Source: Rhodobacteraceae bacterium UBA2776 (GTDB lineage Bacteria > Pseudomonadota > Alphaproteobacteria > Rhodobacterales > Rhodobacteraceae). Taken from it: a stretch of 26,742 nucleotides of DNA. Position 1 is the first letter of the stretch. Each line of letters opens with the position of its first letter. The notes under the pieces are model-generated. The model worked only from the letters and a program-made list of their open reading frames with translations, was not told the DNA's origin and made no database searches. Of this stretch, positions 15,338-24,185 are shown one piece after another. The position numbers were made by a program, and so were the translations under genes. The stretch spans positions 1-26,742 of the forward strand of contig DEIK01000090.1 of NCBI GenBank assembly GCA_002352425.1. The letters run 5' to 3'.

Positions 15338-15363
15338 AGTAGCCTAGGTTCATTGTGGCGTTC

Positions 15364-16278
15364 CTATTCCGGCTGCACAGCCTCACGCATTGCCGCACGT
15401 CCCTGACCCAGTTGGCGCTCTCGCAAAACAATCGCCACACCTGATAGAATTATCAACGCTGCGCCAGCCAACATCATCACAGTTGGCACTTCATCAAAGA
15501 TGAAATAGCCATTCAACAATGCCCAGATCATCGACACGTATGTAAAGGGCGCCAAAACAGAAGCGTCGGCAAATCGGTAACTGCTGGTCAACAGAACCTG
15601 CCCCAAACCACCAACCGCGCCCAGACAAACCAGCATGACCCATTCCGTCGCGTTTGGCCAAACCCAACCAAACGGTGCTGACAAAAGCGACAGGCTCAAG
15701 GATGTCATTGAAAAGTAAAACACAATCGCAGCCGTGGTCTCGGCGGATGCCATGCGCTTGATGTATATCTGCGCAAAGGCTGCAAACGAGGCCGATCCCA
15801 ACACCAACGCAACCCCGGTCATTTCGCGCTGACCCGCGCCCGCCAACCCTGCGCCCAATCTGGGCCACAGAATGATCAGCACCCCAACCATTCCCATTAA
15901 CACCGCCGACAACCGCACCAGTCTGATCCGTTCGCCCAACAGGGCAGCTGCGAAAATGACGATAAGGATCGGCGTAATAAACCGCAGCGCCGTCACTTCG
16001 GGCAGGGGCAGAAACTTCAACCCGGCAAAGCCCAACCCCATCGCCATCGTGCCCGCCACGCTGCGCATGATGTGACCGCGATAGTTGCGGGTGCGCAACC
16101 CTTGCGACAGGTCACCGCGCAGCCACAGCCAGAAAAAGATCACCGGCAAAGCGCAGGCAGACCGGAAAAACACTGCCTCGCCGGCTGGTATTCTGTCGGC
16201 GGCTTTTACCAATGCCGCCTGCATCGAAAACACCGTGACTGCCAGCATGATCAGTATTATGCCGCGCGTTGGCTTCAT
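15364..16278 (-). CDS. DMT-superfamily permease (EamA type)
   Basis: The 304-residue protein is a ten-helix transporter made of two EamA repeats (about residues 7-140 and 153-285). The pattern of helices separated by short loops is clear, as are the FFRSACALP and LRFITPILIVIFAAALLGERIRLVR motifs of the first repeat. Such permeases usually export metabolites or amino acids, and the substrate cannot be read from sequence. The ATG overlaps the queG stop as ATGA, so it is translated as the last member of the GST-like/queG/permease set. It is convergent with the unknown gene at 14891. Confidence 0.88.
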   Translation of the reverse strand: MKPTRGIILIMLAVTVFSMQAALVKAADRIPAGEAVFFRSACALPVIFFWLWLRGDLSQGLRTRNYRGHIMRSVAGTMAMGLGFAGLKFLPLPEVTALRFITPILIVIFAAALLGERIRLVRLSAVLMGMVGVLIILWPRLGAGLAGAGQREMTGVALVLGSASFAAFAQIYIKRMASAETTAAIVFYFSMTSLSLSLLSAPFGWVWPNATEWVMLVCLGAVGGLGQVLLTSSYRFADASVLAPFTYVSMIWALLNGYFIFDEVPTVMMLAGAALIILSGVAIVLRERQLGQGRAAMREAVQPE

Positions 16279-17312
16279 GGCCTAAGGCGCCCAACGGCCC
16301 AACGCGCCGCATCTGCCACCACCGCATCTGCATCATCTGTTAACCCTTGGGCAACACCGCACAACGCGCCGTCGCCAGAGTTGCCAATCGCATAAAGAAC
16401 GTTACGCACGAACCGTCCACGTTTGATCCGTTTGACAGGGCTGCCGGAAAACATCGCGCGAAATTCTGTGTCGTCTAGAACTGCCAGTTCTGCCAGTTTG
16501 GGCGCGATCAGTTCGTCACGCGCCGCATAACGAATGTCGCGGGCCTCGGCGGCAAATTTATTCCACGGACAAACCGCCAGACAATCATCACAACCATATA
16601 TTCGGTTGCCCAAAAGAGGGCGCAAGTCATCGTCCACGGGCCCGTCCAACTCGATCGTCAGATAAGAAATGCAACGCCGTGAATCCAATTGATAGGGCGC
16701 TGGAAAAGCGTCCGTTGGGCAGATATCCAAACAGGCCGTGCAACTGCCACAGCTCTCGGTTTCTGCCCCGTCCACCGGCAATTCAATCGTGGTGAAAACT
16801 GAGCCCAGAAAGAACCAACTGCCCAGATCACGGCCCACCAGATTGGTGTGCTTGCCCTGCCAGCCCAAGCCAGCGGCAGCGGCCAATGGTTTTTCCATCA
16901 CGGGTGCCGTATCGACGAAAACTTTGATTTCCTCGTCCGGCGCTTGCTCCAACAGCCAACGCCCAACCCGTTTCAGCCGCTTTTTGACGATCTCGTGGTA
17001 ATCGCGGTTTTGCGCGTAGACCGAAATCGCGGCACGGTCTCTGCGCTCCAGCACTTCCAGTGGATCGTGATCGGGCGTGTAGGGCTCAGCCAACATGATC
17101 ACTGATCGCGCCTGCGGCCATAAATCCTGCGGGTTGCCGCGCCAGTTCATTCGTTCGGCCATCCATTGCATATCGCCGTGACGGCCTTTTTCGACATAGG
17201 TTTTCAACCGCTCAGCGATTTGTGGCACATCGGTCGTGCGACACACCCCCATGTTAGAAAACCCTGCCTCTTGGGCGAAATTGAATAGCCGCGCCTTTAG
17301 GTCTGCGCTCAA
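16275..17312 (-). CDS. queG: Epoxyqueuosine reductase QueG
   Basis: This 345-residue, cobalamin-dependent iron-sulfur enzyme carries out the last step of tRNA queuosine synthesis, reducing epoxyqueuosine to queuosine. It shows two ferredoxin-type clusters (CGSCTACLDICP and CDDCLAVCP with an earlier CISYL Cys) and a C-terminal HEAT-like tail. The open frame runs up to 17522, but that part lies over the GST-like gene. I chose TTG 17312, which overlaps the previous stop as TTGA. With this start the proposed proton donor Asp in VDTAPVMEK falls at residue 134, matching the usual family numbering, which supports the choice. The stop overlaps the permease start by ATGA. Confidence 0.93.
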   Translation of the reverse strand: MSADLKARLFNFAQEAGFSNMGVCRTTDVPQIAERLKTYVEKGRHGDMQWMAERMNWRGNPQDLWPQARSVIMLAEPYTPDHDPLEVLERRDRAAISVYAQNRDYHEIVKKRLKRVGRWLLEQAPDEEIKVFVDTAPVMEKPLAAAAGLGWQGKHTNLVGRDLGSWFFLGSVFTTIELPVDGAETESCGSCTACLDICPTDAFPAPYQLDSRRCISYLTIELDGPVDDDLRPLLGNRIYGCDDCLAVCPWNKFAAEARDIRYAARDELIAPKLAELAVLDDTEFRAMFSGSPVKRIKRGRFVRNVLYAIGNSGDGALCGVAQGLTDDADAVVADAARWAVGRLRP

Positions 17313-17980
17313 AAATCCAGATCCGTGTAATGGTTCGCAGGCGGAAAACCAGACACCTGATCCGCCAAAATTGACCGGAACGCAGGCCGCGATTTGATCT
17401 TGGCATACCAATCTTTGACGTTCTCGTTGCGGTTCCAATCGACATCCGAAATATAGTCCAGCGACGACAGATGCGCGGCAGCCGCAAAATCGGCCAGCGT
17501 CATTTGGTTGCCCGCCAACCAACGCCGTTGATCCAGCAACCAGCCCATGTAATCCAGATGAAACTTGATCTGGCGCGCGCCCGCCTTGATGTTGGTGCTA
17601 TCGGGATAGCCTTGGCCCATCACCTTTTTGTTGACCCGTTCATACAACAGCTTTGACGTCACTTCGCGGTGAAATTTGTCATCAAACCAGCTGACCAATC
17701 GGCGCACTTCATAGCGCTCTTTGGCATCCTTTGGCATCAACGATGGTGTTGGGTGGATTTCTTCCAAGTACTCACAAATCGGGGCGGATTCGGCCAAGGT
17801 CAATTCATCCAGCTTTAGCACAGGCACTTTGCCCGCCGGATTGCGGCGCATGAAGTCCGCGTCCTGCTCCCAGTATTTCTCTTCGACCAGCTCAACTTCG
17901 ATCTTCTTTTCCGCCAAAGAAAGACGCACCTTGCGGCAATAGGGGGAAAGGGGCACGTGGAAAAGTCGGTTCATTGTCAT
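17309..17980 (-). CDS. fzlA: GST-fold protein, probably FtsZ-binding FzlA
   Basis: The 223-residue protein has an N-terminal thioredoxin-like domain (about 1-78, with LSPYCRKVRL and the NPAGKVPVL and ESAPICEYLEE motifs) and an all-helical C-terminal domain. This is a glutathione S-transferase fold. The FDDKFHREVTSKLLYERV segment and the HYTDLDF C-terminus resemble the alphaproteobacterial FzlA family, GST-like proteins that bind FtsZ and promote constriction. I recall FzlA adjoining queG in other alphaproteobacteria, and it does here. A generic GST is the alternative. Start ATG 17980 is chosen over ATG 17974 and an upstream TTG; the Shine-Dalgarno is weak. The stop overlaps the TTG of queG. 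Confidence 0.75.
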   Translation of the reverse strand: MTMNRLFHVPLSPYCRKVRLSLAEKKIEVELVEEKYWEQDADFMRRNPAGKVPVLKLDELTLAESAPICEYLEEIHPTPSLMPKDAKERYEVRRLVSWFDDKFHREVTSKLLYERVNKKVMGQGYPDSTNIKAGARQIKFHLDYMGWLLDQRRWLAGNQMTLADFAAAAHLSSLDYISDVDWNRNENVKDWYAKIKSRPAFRSILADQVSGFPPANHYTDLDF

Positions 17981-18028
17981 ACCATTCAAAAATGTGTTTC
18001 TTCTATTAGCCGCGAAACGGCGTAAATA

Positions 18029-18784
18029 TCAATGGTCGAAACACGCCGAGCGTCCATCCGCGCGGATGGTCGCCGCACCCGAAATGATCGCTCTTGTTCG
18101 TTTGCGTACCAGCGATGAGGGCTTTGAAGCGCTACGCCGCTTTGGGTCAGGTAGTATCGCAGCCAGCCTTGCGGCCTGGAGTGCATTTAAATCCTCGGGG
18201 CCGACGCCAAAGTAATGGCGGGCCGCCGCCTCGACACCAAAAACACCCTCGTCAAATTCGGCGACGTTCAGGTAAACTTCCAGAATGCGCCGCTTTGACC
18301 AGATTGCCTCGACCAGCGGTGTCAGCATGGCCTCCAGCGCTTTGCGAGTCCAGCTGCGCCCTTGCCACAGGTAGACGTTTTTGACCACTTGCTGACTGAT
18401 CGTTGACGCACCACGCCCACTGCCTTCCATCAACGCTGCGCGGATCGCTTTGACGTCGAAACCCCAATGGTTGCAAAAGTTTGCATCCTCTGCCGCCACC
18501 ACCGAGCGTGGCATAAAGGAGGACACCTCCTCGATGGACACCCAAGCACGATCAACCCCATCCAACCGGCGGGATTCTGAAACGATGTAGGGTGTCGTCG
18601 GCGGGTTCACGACCGAGTAAAACACAACTGCAAAAAGCACCAACATGATTGCCACCAATCCGACCCTAAAAATCCATTTCCGTAGCCACCGCAGCGGGTG
18701 AATGCTTGCGCGCAGTTCTGGCACAACCGTCTTCGGCGTTTTTGATTTTGCCGCGGGTTTCTTTTTCGCTGTTTTTTTGGCCAC
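18029..18784 (-). CDS. mtgA: Monofunctional peptidoglycan glycosyltransferase MtgA
   Basis: The 251-residue enzyme polymerises lipid II into glycan strands. After a Lys/Ala-rich cytoplasmic tail it has one membrane anchor (about residues 38-60) and then a GT51 domain facing the periplasm. The GT51 motifs are in order: EDANFCNHWG with the catalytic Glu, GRGASTISQQVVKN, RKALEAMLTPLVEAIW and RILEVYLNVAEF. There is no transpeptidase domain, which separates it from class A penicillin-binding proteins. It lies 48 bases upstream of the FzlA-like gene in the same direction, so a division protein and a wall polymerase may be cotranscribed. Confidence 0.93.
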   Translation of the reverse strand: MAKKTAKKKPAAKSKTPKTVVPELRASIHPLRWLRKWIFRVGLVAIMLVLFAVVFYSVVNPPTTPYIVSESRRLDGVDRAWVSIEEVSSFMPRSVVAAEDANFCNHWGFDVKAIRAALMEGSGRGASTISQQVVKNVYLWQGRSWTRKALEAMLTPLVEAIWSKRRILEVYLNVAEFDEGVFGVEAAARHYFGVGPEDLNALQAARLAAILPDPKRRSASKPSSLVRKRTRAIISGAATIRADGRSACFDH

Positions 18785-18848
18785 GCCAAACCATAGACGG
18801 GTGGGCCAAGGTGGGGCAACCCCTGCCGCCCCGAAACCTAAATCAGAT

Positions 18849-18879
18849 CCCAGCCCTCAGGGAATCCCCGACGGCTGGG
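18849..18879 (-). terminator. Candidate terminator hairpin after gltB
   Basis: Just past the gltB stop is a seven-base-pair GC-rich stem, CCCAGCC pairing with GGCTGGG, whose loop contains a further GGG/CCC pairing. On the minus strand it is followed by ATCTGATTT, which is only mildly T-rich. It fits the end of the glt operon, before mtgA begins at 18784. Termination strength is uncertain. Confidence 0.45.
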
Positions 18880-18885
18880 CAATTG

Positions 18886-21800
18886 TTATTCGGCAGGGAT
18901 TGCTGTCTCTTCATTCCCCAAAGGATGCGCAATATTTGGCAACATTTCCTTTGGGCAAACCTGCAAGAAATTGCCACGCTCCTTGTCCCAATAGCGTAGG
19001 ATTTCGATGGCCTTTTGGCTGCCGGTTTCCTCGACATGGCGTACGATCAGACCTTTCAATTCGGCCTCCCAATGGGCCACGGTCACGGGACAAGTCACCA
19101 GCGTTTCCGCATTCATCAAATCATGCGCTTTGCCGTCTGGGTCGTACAGATAGGCCATCCCGCCGGACATGCCCGCGCCAAAGTTGGCGCCAATCGGACC
19201 CAGAATGACCGCGACACCGCCTGTCATATATTCACAACCACAGGTGCCGCAGCCTTCAACCACCACATCAGCGCCCGAGTTGCGCACAGCAAACCGCTCG
19301 CCCGCACGCCCCGCCGCGAACAGATAGCCCGCCGTCGCACCGTATAGGACCGTATTGCCGATGATGGTGTTTTCGGATGCAATCAGCGGGCTGATCATTG
19401 GGGGGCGCACCACGATCGTTGCACCAGACAGGCCTTTACCGACATAGTCATTTGCATCACCAGCCACCTCGAGCTTCAACCCGGGCGCCGCAAACGCACC
19501 CAAAGATTGACCCGCAGAGCCCGTCAATTTGACCGTCAAATGGTCTGGCTGTAGCGTGTTGTTCATGCCAAAGTTTTGCACAATATGGCTGGAAACCCGT
19601 GTGCCAATTGTACGATGGGTGTTTTGCACCGCATAATGCAGTTGCATTTTTTCACCATCATTCAGGAACCGCGCAGCGTCTTTGACGATCTCGGCATCCA
19701 GCGTATCCGGTACAGCGTTACGTTGTTTGTAACGGTCGTATTTGATCGCTTCGCCCGCATCGACCGAGATCAGAAGCGGGTTCAAATCCAGATCATCCAA
19801 ATGGGCCGAGCCACGGCTAACTTGCGACAGTAAATCTGCTCGGCCAATCACTTCGTCCAGCGACCGCGCTCCGATGCTCGCCAAAATCTCGCGAACTTCT
19901 TGGGCGTAGAATGTGATCAGGTTGACGACCTTGTCCGCCGTGCCAGTGAACTTGGCGCGCAGGTTTTCGTCCTGTGTACAAACCCCCACAGGGCACGTGT
20001 TGCTCTGACATTGACGCACCATGATACAGCCCATCGAAATCAACGCAGCCGTGCCGATGCCGTATTCTTCGGCCCCCATCATCGCGGCCATCACAATGTC
20101 GCGTCCCGTGCGCAACCCGCCATCGGTGCGCAATGTCACGCGGTCACGCAGGTTGTTCATCGCCAACACCTGATGTGCCTCGGTCAAGCCCATTTCCCAC
20201 GGCAGGCCAGCATATTTGATGCTTGTTGCGGGGCTGGCACCGGTGCCGCCGTTGTGGCCCGAAATCAGGATCACATCGGCCTTGGCTTTAACCACACCCG
20301 CCGCAATCGTGCCAACGCCCGAGGATGCCACCAGTTTCACGGTGACCTTGGCGCGGGGGTTGATTTGCTTCAGATCGTAAATGAGCTGTGCCAAATCCTC
20401 GATGGAATAAATATCGTGGTGCGGCGGCGGTGAAATTAGTGTCACGCCTTTGGTTGAATGCCGCAGCCGCGCGATTAGATCGGTGACTTTCATACCCGGC
20501 AACTGACCACCCTCACCGGGTTTAGCACCTTGGGCAACTTTGATCTCCAGCTCTTCGCATTGGTTCAGGTACTCGGCTGTAACGCCAAAGCGTCCCGACG
20601 CGACCTGCTTGATTTTGGCCGACGGATTGTCGCCATTGGCCTCTGGCACAAAATGCGCCGGATCTTCGCCACCCTCGCCGCTGTCAGATTTCGCACCAAT
20701 CCGGTTCATCGCCACGTTCAGCAACTTATGCGCCTCGGGGCTGAGCGCGCCCAGCGACATTCCGGGTGTGACAAACCGTTTACGAATGGCGGTGATGCTC
20801 TCGACCTCTTCGATCGGGATCGCGGTGCTGAGCGCCTTAAAATCCATCAGATCGCGCAGATTGATCGGCGGGTTGTTTTGCATCGCAGTGGAATAGCGTT
20901 TCCACAATTCAAACGACGCCTGATCACAGGCCGATTGCATCAGATGCATATTGGTCGCGGTCCATGCGTGGGTCTCGCCGGTGCGCCGCGCTTTGTAGAA
21001 ACCACCGATGGGCAGAACGTTCTGACCGCCGCGCCAGCCCAGCGCGTGCACGCGGGTCAATTTGCGTTGAATACCGTGCAGACCAATGCCTGAAATCCGG
21101 CTGGTCATGCCGGGGAAATATTCCGCGACCATTGCGCGAGACAAGCCCACGGCCTCAAAGTTCAAACCACCGCGATAAGATGAAATCACGCTGATCCCCA
21201 TCTTTGCCATGATCTTGAGCAGACCCGCGTCAATCGCAGCACGGTAGCGCGCCACGGCTGTGGTCAGATCGCAATCCAATAGCCCACGTTCGATGCGGTC
21301 GGCCAAGCTGTCCTCGGCAAGGTAAGCGTTCACCACGGTCGCGCCCGAGCCAATCAGCACGGCGAAATAGTGCGGGTCGATGCATTCAGCAGACCGCACA
21401 TTGATCGAGCAAAACGTGCGCAACCCTTTGCGTGTCAGCCAGGAATGCACCGCACTGGTGGCCAAAATCATCGGCATCGCCACACGGTCTGCGTCCTGTT
21501 GCTCGTCTGTCAAAACGATGTGTCCGGCACCAGAACGCACAGCATCTTCGACTTCGGAGCGAATGCGCGCCAACCCGTCATTCAACGCGCCTTCGCCACC
21601 ATCGGCATCATAGGTGCAATCAACCGCAACAACAGATTCGCCCAAATGCTCCAGCAGCGCCGCAAATTGCGCATTGCCCACAAAGGGGCTCTCAAGCACC
21701 AGCGTTTCAGTTTGGCTGCTGCTTTCGTCCAACACGTTTTTCAGATTGCCGAACCGCGTTTTCAGGCTCATCACCCTGTACTCCCGCAGGGAATCAATGG

Positions 21801-23427
21801 GCGGGTTGGTCACCTGACTAAAGTTCTGCCGAAAGAAATGGCTCAGCGGGCGGTATTTGTCCGACAACACAGCCGAGGGGGTATCATCCCCCATGCTGGC
21901 CAACGTTTCTTTGCCATCCTCCGCCATTGGCGCAAGGATTTGTTCAAGTTCCTCAATGGAATAGCCCGCCGCGATCTGACGTTTGCGCAGCTCGGCGCCT
22001 TCGAACATGGACTCCTCAGTCACGCTCGCCAGAACTTCGTCCATTTCGGTGATGCCGCCGACCCAGTCACCGAAGGGCTGGCTAGCTGCCAACATGTTCT
22101 TTATTTCGGTGTCTTTGAACAGCTTGCCTTCTTTCATATCAACGGCGATCATCTGACCTGGGCCCAGCGCGCCTTTGCGCACCACAGTGGCCTCGTCGGT
22201 TGGCACCATGCCCGCCTCGGAGCCTGCCATCACCAGACCATCGCCAGTGATCGCATAACGCATCGGCCGCAGTCCGTTACGATCCAAGCCCGCACAAACC
22301 CAGCGCCCATCAGTCATCGCCAAAGCTGCAGGGCCGTCCCACGGCTCCATCACCGAATTGCAATAGCTGTACATATCACGCCAGCTTTGCGGTAGCTCAA
22401 CAGCGCGCTTGCTCCAGCTTTCCGGCACCAACATGGTCTTGGCCATCGGCGCATTGCGGCCTGCGCGCACCAGCGCCTCGAACACAGAATCCAATGCCGC
22501 GCTGTCGCTGGAACCATTCGAAATGATCGGCTTGATGTCTTCGGCCAAGTCGCCAAACGCAGAGGACGCCATGCGAATTTCGTGGCTTTTCATCCAGTTC
22601 ACATTACCCTTAAGCGTGTTGATCTCGCCGTTATGCGCCAACATGCGGAACGGCTGCGCCAACCACCATTGCGGGAATGTATTGGTGCTGTAACGCTGGT
22701 GGTAAATCGCAAAGGCGCTCTCGAACCTTTCGTCCATCAGATCGGGGTAAAACTCGGCGACCTGCTCGGCCAGCATCATGCCTTTGTAGATGATCGAGCG
22801 ACAGGATAGCGAGCATAAATACAGCCCGTTCACTTGCGCCGCGGCCGCCGCTTTTTCAATGCGACGACGGATTACATAAAGCTCGCGCTCGAAGGTGTCC
22901 TCGTCCACACCCTTGGTGTTCGAGATCAATATTTGCTCGATTTCAGGGCGGGTCGCGTCGGCTTTTTCACCCAGACAGCCCACCGAAACCGGGACCTGAC
23001 GCCAGCCGTAAATATAGTAGCCCATCCGCAAAACTTCGGTCTCGACGATGGTCCGGCAAGTTTCTTGTGCGCCGAAATCTTCGCGCGGCAAAAACACCTG
23101 ACCCACGGCGATCAACTCGTCCAAGCGCGGTTCATGTCCTGTGCGCCGAATTTGGTCGTAGAAAAATTTGACCGGTATTTGCAGTGAAATGCCAGCCCCA
23201 TCGCCGGTTTTGCCATCCGCATCGACAGCCCCGCGATGCCAAACAGCTTTCAGCGCATTGATGCCGTTGTCCACCACTTTGCGGCTGGGTTTGCCATCAA
23301 TCGACACAACCAGACCCACGCCACAGGATGCGTGTTCCTCGTCGGCGCGGTACATGCCGTTGTCTTCCAGCCACGCACGTTTTGCGTCTTCATTCTTGGC
23401 CCAGTCTGCGTCAAATTTTGTCATCAT
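18886..23427 (-). CDS. gltB: Glutamate synthase (NADPH) large subunit
   Basis: The 1513-residue protein makes two glutamates from glutamine and 2-oxoglutarate together with GltD. Cys35, in HASCGVGLV, should be the mature N-terminal nucleophile of the glutaminase domain after removal of a 34-residue propeptide. That domain runs to about residue 460, then come a linking domain, the FMN-binding synthase barrel (about 850-1240) with the 3Fe-4S cysteines in CIMVRQCQSNTCPVGVC (about 1132-1150), and the C-terminal GXGXG beta-helix region (GCGTCGCEYMTGG). The tandem ATGATGA gives two starts, 23427 and 23424; both overlap the stop of the upstream hydrolase-like gene. The GGAGAG is better spaced for the second ATG. 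It is the last gene of the glt operon. Confidence 0.97.
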   Translation of the reverse strand: MMTKFDADWAKNEDAKRAWLEDNGMYRADEEHASCGVGLVVSIDGKPSRKVVDNGINALKAVWHRGAVDADGKTGDGAGISLQIPVKFFYDQIRRTGHEPRLDELIAVGQVFLPREDFGAQETCRTIVETEVLRMGYYIYGWRQVPVSVGCLGEKADATRPEIEQILISNTKGVDEDTFERELYVIRRRIEKAAAAAQVNGLYLCSLSCRSIIYKGMMLAEQVAEFYPDLMDERFESAFAIYHQRYSTNTFPQWWLAQPFRMLAHNGEINTLKGNVNWMKSHEIRMASSAFGDLAEDIKPIISNGSSDSAALDSVFEALVRAGRNAPMAKTMLVPESWSKRAVELPQSWRDMYSYCNSVMEPWDGPAALAMTDGRWVCAGLDRNGLRPMRYAITGDGLVMAGSEAGMVPTDEATVVRKGALGPGQMIAVDMKEGKLFKDTEIKNMLAASQPFGDWVGGITEMDEVLASVTEESMFEGAELRKRQIAAGYSIEELEQILAPMAEDGKETLASMGDDTPSAVLSDKYRPLSHFFRQNFSQVTNPPIDSLREYRVMSLKTRFGNLKNVLDESSSQTETLVLESPFVGNAQFAALLEHLGESVVAVDCTYDADGGEGALNDGLARIRSEVEDAVRSGAGHIVLTDEQQDADRVAMPMILATSAVHSWLTRKGLRTFCSINVRSAECIDPHYFAVLIGSGATVVNAYLAEDSLADRIERGLLDCDLTTAVARYRAAIDAGLLKIMAKMGISVISSYRGGLNFEAVGLSRAMVAEYFPGMTSRISGIGLHGIQRKLTRVHALGWRGGQNVLPIGGFYKARRTGETHAWTATNMHLMQSACDQASFELWKRYSTAMQNNPPINLRDLMDFKALSTAIPIEEVESITAIRKRFVTPGMSLGALSPEAHKLLNVAMNRIGAKSDSGEGGEDPAHFVPEANGDNPSAKIKQVASGRFGVTAEYLNQCEELEIKVAQGAKPGEGGQLPGMKVTDLIARLRHSTKGVTLISPPPHHDIYSIEDLAQLIYDLKQINPRAKVTVKLVASSGVGTIAAGVVKAKADVILISGHNGGTGASPATSIKYAGLPWEMGLTEAHQVLAMNNLRDRVTLRTDGGLRTGRDIVMAAMMGAEEYGIGTAALISMGCIMVRQCQSNTCPVGVCTQDENLRAKFTGTADKVVNLITFYAQEVREILASIGARSLDEVIGRADLLSQVSRGSAHLDDLDLNPLLISVDAGEAIKYDRYKQRNAVPDTLDAEIVKDAARFLNDGEKMQLHYAVQNTHRTIGTRVSSHIVQNFGMNNTLQPDHLTVKLTGSAGQSLGAFAAPGLKLEVAGDANDYVGKGLSGATIVVRPPMISPLIASENTIIGNTVLYGATAGYLFAAGRAGERFAVRNSGADVVVEGCGTCGCEYMTGGVAVILGPIGANFGAGMSGGMAYLYDPDGKAHDLMNAETLVTCPVTVAHWEAELKGLIVRHVEETGSQKAIEILRYWDKERGNFLQVCPKEMLPNIAHPLGNEETAIPAE

Positions 23428-24185
23428 GTCTCTCCGATTTCTTCGTAACGGTGCAGTTCTTTGCAGCGCATATATGCTTTTTCATTCCGCCATTCGCCGC
23501 CCGCGCGTTTGGTCAAATCCCGAACTTGGCGGGGCTGGTTGGCCGCGCAAGCCTCGATAAGGGGTTCCAGTAAATCTTGCTCTTTCAAACTTCTGGCAAT
23601 GTTGTGGTCCAGCTCAGGAAAAATGTAGTGCCGCAGGTTTTCCTGGGTTGGAAACCGCGACCAGTGGATGTGTTCGCGCTGTTCACCGCCATGGAAAACG
23701 TAATGATGGCCAGTTTCCTGCGGTAGGTTTTCAACCATGGGCACCGTAAAATGGTCAATCTTGTCGCGGAAATGCCGCCAGCGATTTTCCTCTGGTACGA
23801 TGGTTTTATCCACTGAAAACTGCGGCGTGAACGCGATGGTTATGTCGATTGGAAAAACCCGCGACAGATTCAACGCCATAAATCCGCCCATGCTGTTGCC
23901 CATCGAAATCAGTGTTTTGGGGCGCAGTTGGCTGATCAGCGTCTCCACTTGCTCAAAGATTTCTTCGCGCAAACCTGGCGCTGACAACCAGCTTCGCGTC
24001 GCGTCCGAGATAAACAATACCGAATGCGCCCCATCCCCCGAAGCGGCGTTCATTAACTCGAACGGCGGCATCTTGCCACGTTCGGTGCCCACGCCCGAAC
24101 AGCTCAAAACCAACCGGTCTGAACTGCCTTGAAACAAGGCCATCCGGAACCGTTCGTCCGTTTCTATGGGGGTCAACTCCAACAT
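23424..24185 (-). CDS. Alpha/beta-hydrolase-like protein within the glt operon
   Basis: The 253-residue soluble protein has a nucleophile-elbow motif GNSMGG (Ser98) after a hydrophobic strand, and a C-terminal ELDHNIA segment that could supply the catalytic His. These suggest an alpha/beta-hydrolase fold. I know no named family that fits more exactly, and the substrate is unknown. The tail after about residue 215 is rich in charged residues. Its ATG overlaps the last base of the preceding secreted-protein stop (TAATG), and its TGA overlaps the gltB start (ATGATGA), so it is translationally coupled on both sides. Position inside the glt operon hints at a linked role, but nothing in the sequence shows one. 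Confidence 0.72.
   Translation of the reverse strand: MLELTPIETDERFRMALFQGSSDRLVLSCSGVGTERGKMPPFELMNAASGDGAHSVLFISDATRSWLSAPGLREEIFEQVETLISQLRPKTLISMGNSMGGFMALNLSRVFPIDITIAFTPQFSVDKTIVPEENRWRHFRDKIDHFTVPMVENLPQETGHHYVFHGGEQREHIHWSRFPTQENLRHYIFPELDHNIARSLKEQDLLEPLIEACAANQPRQVRDLTKRAGGEWRNEKAYMRCKELHRYEEIGET

Noticed and set aside
17313..17522. N-terminal extension of the queG frame
   Set aside because: It overlaps the end of the GST-like gene, its composition is unlike QueG, and the TTG at 17312 fits the family numbering.
17724..17742. Short direct repeat (CCTTTGGCAT-like unit twice)
   Set aside because: It lies inside the coding sequence of the GST-like gene, is only two partial copies and is plausible by chance.
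21370..22395. 341-codon plus-strand open frame antisense to gltB
   Set aside because: It lies wholly within the confidently identified gltB gene and its translation is rich in His, Arg, Gln and Ala with no family pattern, as expected for a shadow frame.
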